Source: Rhynochetos jubatus (taxonomy: Eukaryota > Chordata > Aves > Eurypygiformes > Rhynochetidae). Taken from it: a stretch of 64,000 nt of DNA. Made by a program: the position numbers and the translations under genes. The notes beneath the pieces were generated by a model. That model did not search any database. It saw nothing but the letters and a program-made list of their open reading frames with translations, and had not been told where the DNA came from. Positions 1 through 12,800 of this stretch are shown here, piece by piece (position 1 is the stretch's first letter; every line of letters begins with the position of its first letter). The stretch lies in contig CM050690.1 in NCBI GenBank assembly GCA_027574665.1, positions 64,637,905-64,701,904 of the forward strand, in the 5' to 3' direction.

Positions 1-3000
1 ACTAGCAGCCTTAATTTAGTTGCTTTGAAGTGTATCTTTTACGAACACATTTTACCAAACTCCTAAGTTTGTATTATTTGCCACTAAGTTAAAAATTGTA
101 GGGTTTTAAATAAGGAAAAAAGAAACACTACTTCTTTTCCACTCTTTCCCCTGCAGAGTACCTTGGTTACACAGCAGGACTTGTATTTTGCCTAAGACTA
201 CAGAAAGCTATTTTTTCTGGCAAAAAATTGCCTTATTGGTTTGAATGCAACACAGGACTTATATTAAAGGTCTTCAGAAATATACTCAATAATAATATTT
301 TAATGGATTTGGTTAGAAAAAAAGTGACTTTTCAGACGAGAACTTGTTTGAATTACAGATCTAAAATTGTTTTCCAGAGCCACAGCTTTTAGTGTTCACA
401 TTGCTACCATGTGAGCCATGGCATTTTCAGAAGACATGAGAGCACACCACAATTTAAAGCCACTGCAAAGAAGCCATCAGACATTGGCTGTGGCTGCTTT
501 GTTGCCCTATTTCCTAGGAGTGAGTGTGACTACCTTAATGTTTTTTGGGTCTCGATACATTTCAATACACTTCTCCTGTACACTACTGGTTTGTTTCACT
601 TCAGACCATTAGCTACAGAAGGTTGTTAAGCAACTAAACAATACCTGTGTCCTCCCACAGATGCATGTACTTCAGGAAAAGACTCTTTGAACCCTTCAAA
701 TGTTGTTCCCCTAATGCATATGGAGGATTATTTGCAAGTTAGCAATCTCCAAAAGCACAAATTCTCTGCTTTCTTGGTACCAGTTACCCCAGGTGCCTGG
801 CAGTTGGCAAGTTAAAGCAATTGCCCTGCAAGCCACATAGTTTGAACAAAACTCTAATTGCAGGCAGATTCCCAGGACCGTTCTCTAACACATAGGAATC
901 CTGAAGCCTTATTTCTGCAGCATTTTGCTCTGCAGTGCTTGTTAGTTTGAGCCTTTTGTCCAGGTATTAACCTTATTCTTAAATATAGCATTTTTCAAAG
1001 GAATGTGTATAAACATTCAAAATGGATGAAGTCACCAGTATTCAACCTTTTTCCTTAGAGAATACAATACCGTGTGAAGTATTAACAGCCTTGCCTGCAT
1101 GTGAGACTGTGGTATTATGTATAGCTACAACTGACACGTTGGACTTTCATGCACCATTGAGCATCGATTCTTCTCAGCCCAACAACCTACGTCAGAAGGT
1201 GGTAACAGGCAGTACTCCAAAAGATTAAACTACAAAGCCTGCCACTGTTTTCCAAAGCAAAACCTGCCCCCAATATAAGTGTAGTTAACCTCTCCTTTTC
1301 TCACACAAATGCTTCGCTTCCCACTTGAGCTCCTGCCATAGCAGAATGTAACTTAATGCCAGTAAGCGTATCAGAACAGAAATGAAAGTTAGCACCCATC
1401 ATCAACCATGAGTTATGAGTAACATTAGAGAAACAGCTCTGTGAAAGCTCCCCACCCCTCTTCCCTCCACCAAAAAAGGAAAGCAGCACATTCACACTAC
1501 AATGGAATTATACAGAAAACCCTTAAATACACTTTTAATCACTATTCACCTTTAAAAAAAAAAAGTGTCAGGGTGTTCCTGCCTTTGCTAACAGTAGGAA
1601 AGCTTCATGAGGATTAGAAAATCTGAGACCCTTAGTGTAGGTGACACTCAGCCCCGAGTGTCCAGCTCTGCGTGTATACAAGTAGGTCAGAAAAATACAG
1701 GGATGCAGAAAAGGCACTGCTATATCTGAATGATTGACGTGTAACTTTTAGGTCCCTAAATTGCTCAACTTCATTACCTACACAATGCACTGAAACAGAT
1801 GGGACCCCCAAATTAGGATTGGTAACGAACCTGAGCATAGGAAAGATTTATTAATCTTCTCATCAGCTACAGCAAAAAGAAAGTCCTTCCCAGACTTGGA
1901 GTTGTGAGTTTTGTTCTACAAGCTGAATCAGTCCCTTGGTTTTATCTGCCCAAATTACCCTCGGTACAAGTGACTGTCTTACTTTTGTCTTTCAGAACAC
2001 AGCTAGGGGAGGCAGAAAGGATAATGACATGAGTGCCTGGCCTTCACAAACATGCCATAGATCTCTCCTTGGCCTGAAGGAACTAATTCCAGATCTTCCT
2101 AACTCCCAAACGACTCTAACCATGTGGACGCTGCATATTAGTGATACCACAACCGTACCTCTGCTCACTTCCTGTCTTAAGTGAATATCTCATTGCTGAT
2201 GATTTCCAATTTAAATGAATCTCTCATTATGAGATTGACTGTCAGGAAGGATTGCTAAAAATATACAGCCTAAATCAACTGGTAGAGTTGCTCATGACAA
2301 ACTTTTCTGGTTAAAGATGTCAAGACAAGCCTGGTTGCAAAGAGGTCAGGGAGAAAACCCCTGATTTCACTGAGCAGACGAACAGACACAGGATAGGAAG
2401 CAAAGAAATCATAAATAACCATCTGGGAATAACAAAAGCTTAAAAACAGTGAAGAAAATTTTGCTCTAACATTTTAAACTGTCCATTATTATTTCCAGTA
2501 TCATTTTAACCTCCTAGGCAATCGCCACGGGAATCAGCTATTAATCAAAGAATTTACAACAAAGTCAATGGTACTTTCTTAAATACTATGTTTTTATGTA
2601 AATCAGTGATCATCAATTACCTTACTGTCATAGCAATACATAGCAAAATGTACTTACCACTTCATTAAAGTTCTGCCCTTTAAAATCGCCAATACAAAAA
2701 TTTTTAGCCCTCCATATGCCTGCAGATCTACAGCCCCAAATTCTATGAATCATCAATAATTAGTAACACTACCACTGTAAAAATAATGACTAATTAGTAC
2801 AGCAAAATCTTCTTTAATAATTCTTCATTGATCCTGAGAAACAACAGCAACTAGAGCAGTCCAAGCAGTGAAGCAAAGGTGTTGGTGAGTTCAGACTCGC
2901 GGAAAGGCTCAGGACAGATGTGCCAGTTGAGAAGCATTGCACAGACGCCAAGGTCCCTATGGACACACTTTCATTCTGCAGGCTGCTTCCCCCTACCTGC

Positions 3001-4460
3001 TGTATCTTCTTTCCCCTTTAGTCACGCCCGCATTGATGCATCCCTTCCCACACCTTTGTAGTGTATTTTCAGACATCTGCCCCTTTGGTTTTGTAAGCGA
3101 GTAATGGGTCTCTCTTTGACGCAGCTCTCACTGCACTGCTGCGGTCCCCCGGGTCCACCTCCCCATCTTTGCTAGGGCTCATTGCATTTCTCTCCAACAT
3201 TTCTCTTCCCATCTAGACGGCTGGTGATGATTGACACCTCAGCTCATCCTTTGGCTATTACCATTTCCATATTTGATTATACCACTATTTTCAACCTCAA
3301 ATCCCTTCTCCTTTTTTTTTCTGGTCAAACCGCAGTCCTGACAAGAATTACAACCAAATGTGACCTCAACACTGGTCTTAGACTTGTTTGAATTCCCTCA
3401 CTAGACACAGGGCCCACAGCTGTTTTCCAACATCCCTGGCCTGGAGCTGGTGTCCTGCTCCTCTTCCTGCTACAACACACCTAGACAGGGTTTCCAGTTT
3501 CTCTTCCACTGTTCAGCAACGTTACACTCTCCTCTTCTTCCCCTTCTTTCATTTGTCTTGTCTTTCTTAGCAGAACTATACCCCAGTCTTTCTCCTCTTC
3601 TTTTACTTTTTTATCACTTCTGGTCCATTTAACTCCTGTCCACTGGCATTTTCCTCTAGTTTAACACTTGGCCACTCTTACTCTGGAGTCTCTCTATGCT
3701 TCTCTGCCAGCTTCAAATGTTACCTGGAATATCACTTGGCCTGTCTAGCAGTTGGTGTGTATTAAAGAAGGTACAGATTTCTGGGAGAGAAATGAAAAGC
3801 TCTTTTCACGAAGATGCCACCTATGACTCAAGATGCCCCTAAATGATAAGCTGACAAAGGTGAGGAGAATAAACAGGAGAGATCACTACAGGCTTCTCCT
3901 GCTGGTCCTGAGCTAGATGACTTTTGGCCTGACCTCCACAGCTTTTCCATATGCCATCCTTCCATGTCAAATGGCATTCATTTGACCAGCTCCTTGTTCA
4001 TCCTCTCCGCTCGCCAATACTGCTACACTCCCAAGTCGCTTTCAGGGAGCACCACTCCCTGCCACCTCTGTTGTCCAGATCTGTTTTTTTCACTCTCTCC
4101 TTTCTGTGGCTTCCAGTTGACTTGTGTTTCTGCTTTCCCAGCTCCTCAAACCCTCCATTTCCCTGGCTCCCACTAGAGGGCTGCCCACTCACCCTGCTCC
4201 ACAGGCTGCTCCCACATATCAGCCAGCTGCCACCTTTCCAAGGAGTCCAGGGGTGCATTAAATGGTCAGACAGCTCAACTCTAAGGTTAATGTAAGGTCA
4301 TGCTATTTTATGAACTGAAAACAGTGATCAAACACACATACCATTTAGAAAAAATAAAGCTTTGTCTTTGTTGATGGAAACACTGCAAACTCTGCAAGCA
4401 TCCATAACAGAAGCCTGACCCTTCAGATACATAAGAACAGGTAAAAAATATGCATGTGCA

Positions 4461-4852
4461 GTTTATCTTTCTCAGCGGCATGGACGGTGGGATTGAGTGC
4501 ACCCTCAGCAAGTTTGCCAACGACACCAAGCTGTGTGGTGTGGTCGATATGCTGGATGGAAGGGATGCCATCCAGAGGGACTTCGACAGGCTGCAGACTT
4601 GGGCAGGTAGTGATAGGATAAGGTAGATTTAGATTGGATATAAGGAAATAATCCTTCCTGGAGAGGGTGGTGAGGCACTGGCACAGGTTGCCCAGAGAAG
4701 CTGTGGATGCCCCATCCCTGGAAGTGTTGAAGGCCAGGTTGAATGAAGCTTCGAGCAACCTGACCTAGTGGAAGATGTCCCTGCCCACAGCAGGGGTGTT
4801 GGAACTAGATGGTCCTTAAGGTCCCATCCAACCCAAACCATCTTGTGAATCT
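4461..4852 (+). mobile_element. CR1 LINE fragment, 3' end, internally deleted
   Basis: The plus strand reads as CR1 sense sequence. A piece of the reverse transcriptase frame (around GIECTLSKFANDTKL, where the family usually has FADDTKL) joins directly to the 3'-terminal part ending in the avian CR1 motif near 4835-4852. The 400-odd bases expected between them are absent; the join lies near 4605, where the text passes from gcagacttgggca to ggtagtgatagg. Frame breaks and the Asp-to-Asn change in the catalytic motif show it is dead. It lies in PDE8B intron 1, antisense to the gene. Confidence 0.9.
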
Positions 4853-7800
4853 ATGTTTAAGCATAGTTTTTTCCTTAATATATTAATTTAGCACTCATTT
4901 AGAAAGTCTGCAATATATGTGCATGTTAGTTTTAATTCATGCAGGGTAGCATTTCCCCAGTCCAATGATTTAATCACTTAATGCTTATATATATACACAT
5001 CAGGGGAATTTTACTGTGTAGTTTTGAGTGTACTCTTCACGTATGTATAAACAAAAATGGACTCTCTGCTTCTAGATACTACATGCAATTCGGTTGACAA
5101 GCAACAAACCTCAAAACGCCCTTGGGGGGGGGAGATAAAAGTCTTTTACATATGTAGCTATCACACATGTAACTACTCAACAACTGGGCTAAATCCTCAA
5201 CTCAGGACAACACACACTGAGGCACATAGCATGAAAACACTACATACACAGGCAATAAACTGGACCCAAATCCACAAGGGCATGTAGGTTTTGCAGGCTC
5301 TGTTGTACTTTCATGCATCTAGTTCAAGGGTAGAGTTTACAAGTCTGCAACTGGTTCTTCTGCTTCCCAAAAGCAAGCAGAACTGGGAAGATGCCCTCTC
5401 AATAACTCCAGTTAAAGCTATTTCACTGCAGACAAGGGAATTGAAAATTTGGGAGGGAGAAAATCTAGGGGAAGAAGAGACTTCCCTTCTGTGTTTACCC
5501 TCACCTCTGGGCAATGAAATCAGGCTCCTGTTGCATGCTCTCTCCATGACACTTGCAGTCCTTTTTGCAACAACCTGTGCCTGAAAAGGAACCTTTTCCT
5601 GAAAAGGAAGTGCTAACTTCCTATCCCACATCGTTCTCCTGCACCAATCTTGCCTCCACCTGGTAGGGATGCACTCATTTGATAGAGAACAATTACTAAC
5701 CAAGCATGGCTGGGCACAGGCTATCATATACCAGATGCACCAGCCCATTGTTATCCCTGCATTTCCCATGTGCTCTGAGAATATCAGGCTGGCTGAGTCC
5801 TTCAGGGGACTTGCCATATCAGTCTCTGGCTGTGAACGCCACATATTCTTCAGTGTGAGGTATGTGCCAAGACTGCCTATCTCAGTAGAGCTAAGACTGG
5901 CAGCAGTTCTGGAGATAAGCAGAAGCCCTCATAAAAACTTCAAAGTCTAAGGATCAAATGGCTAAAGTTGAATTGCTGTGAATTACACAGTTGGTAACAT
6001 ACTGGATGCTTAGGTGGTTTTTTCAGTTCAGTTCTCAGGGCCTGCTCTTACAACTGCTGCTGCGCAAAGTTACACAGATCTGTCTGGAACAGATGTGAAG
6101 ATTTCTATCTTTCTTCCTTCATACTCATTCCACTCTATGTGGTTTCCTGGCTTGTGTTTCAAATAAGAAATTAGAAAAGTAAGCATCCAAAACCACAGAT
6201 TTGTTTCTTCTCTATTTTTTCACTCCTTTTTCTCCCTGCGATATAATTAATCTATTTTTAAGCAATTACAGTCAGGAGTGATAGCATAATCTTGCTGTTT
6301 CAATCTAAAAATCAATGGCAAGGGAAGAAAAGCAAAACAATGGGGTGCAGGTAAATCTCTGAAGGACATGGGGAAGAGGGAACAATAGGTAGGTGGCACA
6401 AACAGGTCACAAAAATTGGATCATACTTAAGAGAAAAAGAATTGAGAAAGACAAAATGTACCAGTGTCAAGTTGCTAGCAACTGTAGGCAACCTCCTGAA
6501 CCAGCAAGCTGACACTTGTCAAATAATTCTGTGAGTTTCAATATAACAAATGGTTGCCTAAAACTGAAGCAAGAATATTATGATTTTTTGCATTCTGTTC
6601 ACATTTTGGTAGCAGCTTCCTTATGAATACATTATCACACCAGGAAGTAGAACAATCAAGTAGAAAACACACTAGTTTGGTCATTATTTTATTAAATTTG
6701 GCATAAAAACTGCCATTGTCAATCGATCCTCAATTCTGCTCACAGCAGCAGCTGCTTTGAGACTTGTCAGTGGAAGATAGGCTATAAAACCCCCTCAAGC
6801 CATAAGGAGTAGTCCACATCCCTTTTATTCCTACAATTAGCAGATTAAGTCTTCCAACAGGCTCTGGAAGCAATCTTGCAGGTTTGGACCTACAGTTTCT
6901 CCCCACACACATTTTTCTTACATGCATTCAAGGTCCATGATCTGCATATTGGTCTTAATAAGACCAGTACCACGATTCTGGTTCTTGATGTTAACAAAAA
7001 TAGATTTGGTGTCCAAGTTACAGTTGGTTGAACACAGTTGATTAGGATGTCCCTTAATAAAAACCCACCAATCTCTGGGGAGATTTCCAAACACATTCCC
7101 ATGTCCTTTTCAGAAGCTGCGTGAGGAACAACCAAAAATTGGTCAGACCAACCGATCTTGGCCCAACATCCTGTCTCCAGAAGTAGCCAAAAGCAGATGA
7201 CAATCTGAAAAATACATAAAGAGGGCAGGTACAGAGTGACACTGTCCCTTACATCACCTAAGATCAATTCTGATAGCTCATCTCAGTTTATACTTTCCTT
7301 ACAGAAAAAGCCATATTAACTCTTCCCCAGCACCTCATATGATCCAATTACCTACCACACCTTCTTGTGCTATGTCTTGTCTCTAGAGATAGTGTGTTGT
7401 CCAGTACTGAAACAGAATGTAGTTCCTAGATGATCTTTGGTACGCTCTAAGGTAAAGTGTCATGGTCCGATTTTCACCCCTCTTGTCACTGAGACCAGTT
7501 TAAAGAACAGGTGACACACTTTAGTTAGTAGTTCAGCAATTTCAGGTTTATGCTCCTTGTGAACCCCTGGGTCAATATGTCAGCTGGGTCCTAGCAAGCT
7601 TTCCTTCTCCATCACCTCTTGCCTACAGCAAAGCAATAAATGGTCCACATCCCCAGATCTACTACCCTCATGTCCCTTGTTCAAGAGCAGAGTGCCCAGA
7701 GAGGTGGCTCAGACGACTTGTCAGCTATTCACATTGCTTAAGAAAGGCAAAGTCTCAAAAGATAGAGTTATCATTACCAGTGTACTTCCTGTGAGTGAAG

Positions 7801-8323
7801 TTTTTATACCAATGACATTAAAAAAATTAAGTATAACAGAAATGCTATAAATTAATTTTAATAGGTAGAATATACACCAGGAAGACATCAAATTACAAAA
7901 TGCTCCATCACAGTCTGATATCAAACACTTGTCTTTCAAGAAATTCTATCTTTGGTGCATCCTGTCTTTCTCTTCATTCAGTATTGATTTTAAGGGAAAA
8001 CATACTCCCTAATGGGTTTTCTGGTTAATGTTTTACATGCAAGTCTACAGAAAAAAAAAGAAAAAAACCAGCATAGTTGGCTTATTTCCTACCTTTTGAC
8101 ATGAAAGCTGAACATTTATTCCTTTTCACATTAAGCTATTGCTTAGGTATTGCAGGTTCCTTATTCTTGTGTTTATGTAGAAGTTTACAGGTACATTTGC
8201 ACAGAATTGGCTGGATTTCTATACCACAGGAATACAAAATTTGAGAAAACAAATTGTCTGCAACAAGGTATCTTTTCAAGACAACAGCTGCTTACCCACA
8301 GATGTTGTTATTTTATTCAAAAA

Positions 8324-8362
8324 GGAAAAAAAAAAAAAAAACCCCAACAAAAAAAACCCAAC
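8324..8362 (+). repeat. A-rich low-complexity tract
   Basis: A run of about 16 A followed by A-rich sequence with CCC breaks, in PDE8B intron 1. No element is recognisable beside it. Confidence 0.7.
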
Positions 8363-8662
8363 AAAGCACGAAACATCCAAACAGCAAAAGAACACCCCGC
8401 AGCACTTTTTCCTAATTAGGGGGTTAAGTCATGGCAAAAATTTATTGCATGTATTTCCAACAGGATTTCAACTAGGTATTCCTGCTCACCAAACAGTAGG
8501 GCACATAAATTAAGAGTATAACATTCTCCACTGACTATCTACACTGCCTCAAGGCCTAAAGCAGCGCGCAACTTCCTCCCCTTCCCCCAGGTACTCAGAA
8601 CCTGTACAGGAAGAAGAGCCTGACTAATGACTAGGGATGTTCAGTGAAACACCACTGAGTAA

Positions 8663-8785
8663 AGAATCACAAAACTGTTGGCTTGAAGGGGCACCAGAAG
8701 GTCATCTAGTCTGATCCAGTGGTGCTACTGCAATGCTAGATCAGGTCAATCATGACTCTGACCATACCTTTTCAGCATGGCTGCT
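8663..8785 (-). mobile_element. Old CR1 3'-end fragment
   Basis: The plus strand begins with the reverse complement of a CR1 tail (agaatcac..., then ...gaaggggcaccagaaggtca), the usual avian CR1 3' signature in antisense. It is clearly diverged and fades out near 8785, so the inner boundary is approximate. Confidence 0.65.
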
Positions 8786-9589
8786 GCTCAGGCAATCATC
8801 TCCGAGCCTGTACAGACAAGAAAAGAATTAAAATCCATCAACTGGCTAAGTGTTTTAACTTCTGAACTACTGCATAAGAGAAATATCTGCTATCACAATG
8901 TAGCCTTGTTTTATTACACTCCTTTCCCCTACCTGTAATATCGAGTATATTCACACTGAATTGGCAATTTTTTAAGTGAACAAATTTCACTTTGAAATAC
9001 TTATAAAAAAGAACATTGAACTAAAGACCCTGTGGACTCCCCCAGAGATATGGAACTTCAGTAACTCTCAGTATAACTAGTGTGGCAAGTCCGAAAACGA
9101 TAGATTCTTTAAGAAAAATACACTTCCACATTTTAATCCATCAGCACACAGATATTAGACAGACTCATGTCACAAACAGCAATGTTTTTAGACTTGTAGA
9201 AAGAAAACCAATTACAGAATGCAGTCCCCAGTGACATCGGGTTTATTTTGAATACTGACTCTGTCAGCAGAAGTTTCTCTGAAAGTGGATTTAGTTAGCA
9301 CACACACTTCGCTAAATATGCATGGTGGGTAAGTTATATTAATGACCTTGCACTGTGAAGAGGCATGGGGAAAACACACTTCCAAACATCTGTCAAAGTA
9401 AGAAGAATCTGTCCAAGACTTGTGGGTCTCAGCACGGTGAAACTTCCTTATGTAAATCCGTTCGTCACTACTGTCCATTCTCAACTTTGTAAGAGCATGA
9501 GTCACATACATTGCTGGAGAGTCCAGTCAAATCTCCTTATATGAGTCTTAGGGAGAAACACAGCAACTAATGCTGTACATCATCTTTTG

Positions 9590-9880
9590 CTTTCCTTAAG
9601 ATAACTTAACCAAAACCAGAAAAATTGAAGAGGAAGCAATAAGAATAATCACAGATATTCCAAGACATCTTCAGAGAACTAAAATGCTTAGGCTGAGTCT
9701 GGCAGAAAGAGAGGTGACTAAGGAACAGAATAAGCATCTATGAAATTCTGAATGGTGTAGAACTGAATGAAGAATGACTCATCAATAGTCTTCACAATAT
9801 AAGAAATACGATGCTTTCACATAAGTTATCAGGTCATTGGAGGGGGTGTTGTTCAAAAAGCAGTTGAAGAAAATTTAACC
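9590..9880 (+). mobile_element. Possible very old CR1/L3-like fragment
   Basis: Weak resemblance to CR1 sense sequence from the end of the reverse transcriptase frame and the start of the 3' untranslated part, for example a ggctgagtctggcagaaagagaggtgac stretch near 9690-9720 read as the family's 'leucine-rich, E-K-R' end. No tail is visible. This is a pattern impression only, and a repeat search would decide it. Confidence 0.3.
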
Positions 9881-12800
9881 AAGATAGGTCCCTGCGTTGC
9901 TGTGACGCACGTCAATGGGAACATAACTTCAACTCACAAGCCCCTTAGTTATAGGTTAAGAGAGGCTCAATGAGAGCTCCTTCTCCATCTGTCCTCTTTT
10001 CTTTCTCTTGTGTACGACTCTGTTCTTGCCCAGGAGAAGACAGTGGGCTGGCAGATGTATAGTTCAATACAGTAGATCAATTCATGGCTATTAAATTTGA
10101 TACAAAGCAATACGATGTGAGTTTCAATACTGAAAGATTCAGGCAATATGATCATATAAGTATGAATGGAGACAGCTAGAACATTAATTTGCACCAAGCT
10201 GCTAGCTAAATAACCCTGATGATCTTCCATCAGATCTTGGTCTAGGTAAATAACTTACGAAGCATACAGTTAATCTGTAATCAAAGATTCATTTTAAAAT
10301 GGAAAATTAACTTTGCCTTCCAAAGACCAAGAAAAAATATCTGGATGTTGTCTGCATACACCTGAGGGGCTGCCAGATCAGCATTTGCTCTAGAGACTGC
10401 TCAGTTCCCTCCACCTCACATGAAAGGTGTTACCAAAACAAACTTCAAGTCCCACTTCTGCACTGGGTTGTGGGGAGCATACTTCCAAGGGTCTGTGACA
10501 TCATTAAGAGTTTGCTAGAAGACCGTTATCATATTTGAAATTCCTCCTGAAAATTAGCAAAGGAAGAAGTTAAATATTTTAACACGTGAATATTCAGGAG
10601 TTTTCCATAAGTCTACTTTTACTAGTAAAAGTGAAATCTGTCTCCTTTCTATTCATTCATTGTATTGCTGGCTTTGGATTCTGCTTGTTGGAGGACTATT
10701 TTAGTTCAGGGAGATTCTGACAAGAAACAGCGTGTTCACAAATAATTTAACACGGCTGTTACAGTAGTAGATAACCTACTCAGTTCCTTACTGAATGAGA
10801 AAATTTTAGCTGTCCTGACTTACACTATTTATCTAACACAAATTACACAATGTTTTACTGAAAGTGAACAAATTAACATTGAGCTGAGCTCACAGGCTCT
10901 CTCTTGCCTTCAAAACCACTATCATGCTCCTCAATAATCCGAGAGCAGTCGGAAGCAGGACCTCAAATACCAGTTTGCAAGCACACACATAGGTATTATG
11001 TACTCTACTCCAAGAGTGAAGCAGAAGGCAAGTTTTTGACCCAAGGTATGCACTATGAACTTAGTCTACCACTTCTCCAACATTATTCAGTGCAGATACT
11101 ACTAGCTATCAATATCAACCTTAAGCTGGAGTGGTTAGCAGGCTTCTTCTTCAGAGATGCCACCATCAGAGCTCTGACTTAGTATCGCCTCCTCTTATTT
11201 CTTATCCCAGGTGGGCATAGCTGGAAAGAATTTCTTCTTGATTCAAAACGGCCTGTTTATATCTTCCTTTGCCAGCTACTGTAAGGCACCTACATATTGT
11301 CTCAGCCTAAAACCAACACTATATTCCTCTTGCTGGAACACTGCAAACCAAAACCAGAACAAAGATGTTCTGATGAGCACTAGTCGCTCCTTGAAGTTTT
11401 CCAAATTGTCTTTCACTTAGAAAAAACTCAGCTGTGAAGTTTGATCTACATTGTACAAAAATACTAAAGTAAGATCTAGTAAAGAATAGGGTATTCCTCC
11501 CTTTCTTCAAAGACATAACATTCTCTCTCCCCCACTCATTCACACTGCCAGTATTTGCTTTACAGTTCTTCTGTCTTGATTGTTCTAGTCTGGAAACAGG
11601 CAGCTGAAGGCAACTAGTCTGGTCTTTTAATTAAAATTTTATCATCCACAAGGTATGTCTTAAGAATTATACCTAGAAACTCCATTTAAAAAAACAACCA
11701 ACCAAACCAAAACCCAACAACTCCAGACCGCAAATACACAGTGCAACCACCAATAAAACAAAAATTAAATCTCCCCACGTTTTCAGGATAACAGATACCT
11801 ATATGCAGTTTTTCCACTACAATCTAACATTGATGCTAAAATAAAAACTCCAACATTTAAATATATGTCAAAATTAACTATTTTTCCATTGATTCTTTTA
11901 TCAGAAACCCAGAATTATTCCCAGAGCAGGCCCTACCACCTCAAGTGTCAAGAGTGATGCTGCCTCCAGCTCAACACCAACTGTTATTGTGCAACTACAG
12001 ATTATCAATATGAAAGTCTGTGTCATGTCTCACCCTAAAAAATTGTGCAGACAACAAAAATCAAAGCCAAATTCTCATAAAAATAAACAACTTTGAGGCT
12101 CTCAAGCTGTGTAATTCATGATCACATTTAATTCAGTCTAATTTTCTATTTTAATTTTGACAAAGCCACTGCAGATAATCCAGATAGCAGCAGTAGTGTG
12201 TGAATCTAAAACTCCAATACTGACAATCTGAATTTCACCTTCTGAGATGTGCACAGCGCCTTGCCCACTGGTGAGTCATCTAACTGAGCCACATGGATGA
12301 TACCCAAACCCAGCATGTTCATCCTCTGTATTCTGCCATTCAAGACTGAAGGTTTTATGAAGCTTGTCTCATCTATTTAGGTTAGGCAAAGATCACCTCT
12401 CACTTTTATAACACCTCGTAGAACAGGGCACACAGGCTGACTGATTCTGTAAGCCCTACCCAAAACCAGACAGAGTGAGGAAGAGCAGAAGTGCTGCTTA
12501 CACAAGGTGGGCATGGTGGCACACATGAAGTGGTCAGAGGAAGGGGAAGCTCTGGCCCACAGGAACAGAGTAGCAGGTGTTAGGTGTACCTGAAGTATTC
12601 ATACCTCACAGAAGTAAGAACTGCCCTGATAAACCTGGAAACTTAATTCCCCAGTCTTACAACCTTGAATGCAGTCATGTTAATTTCACTGCCCTTACTC
12701 TGCTCATGTAAATGCTGGTAGGATCAGCATCCATGTACAGCAGCAATCAAACCAAGCTCTTCAAAAGTATGGAAATAAGGCATGTCATAGTCCTTCAGCT

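Noticed and set aside
5311-5844. 177-residue minus-strand open frame
   Set aside because: No recognisable domain, no splice or promoter context, and composition like random translation of moderately GC-rich intron.
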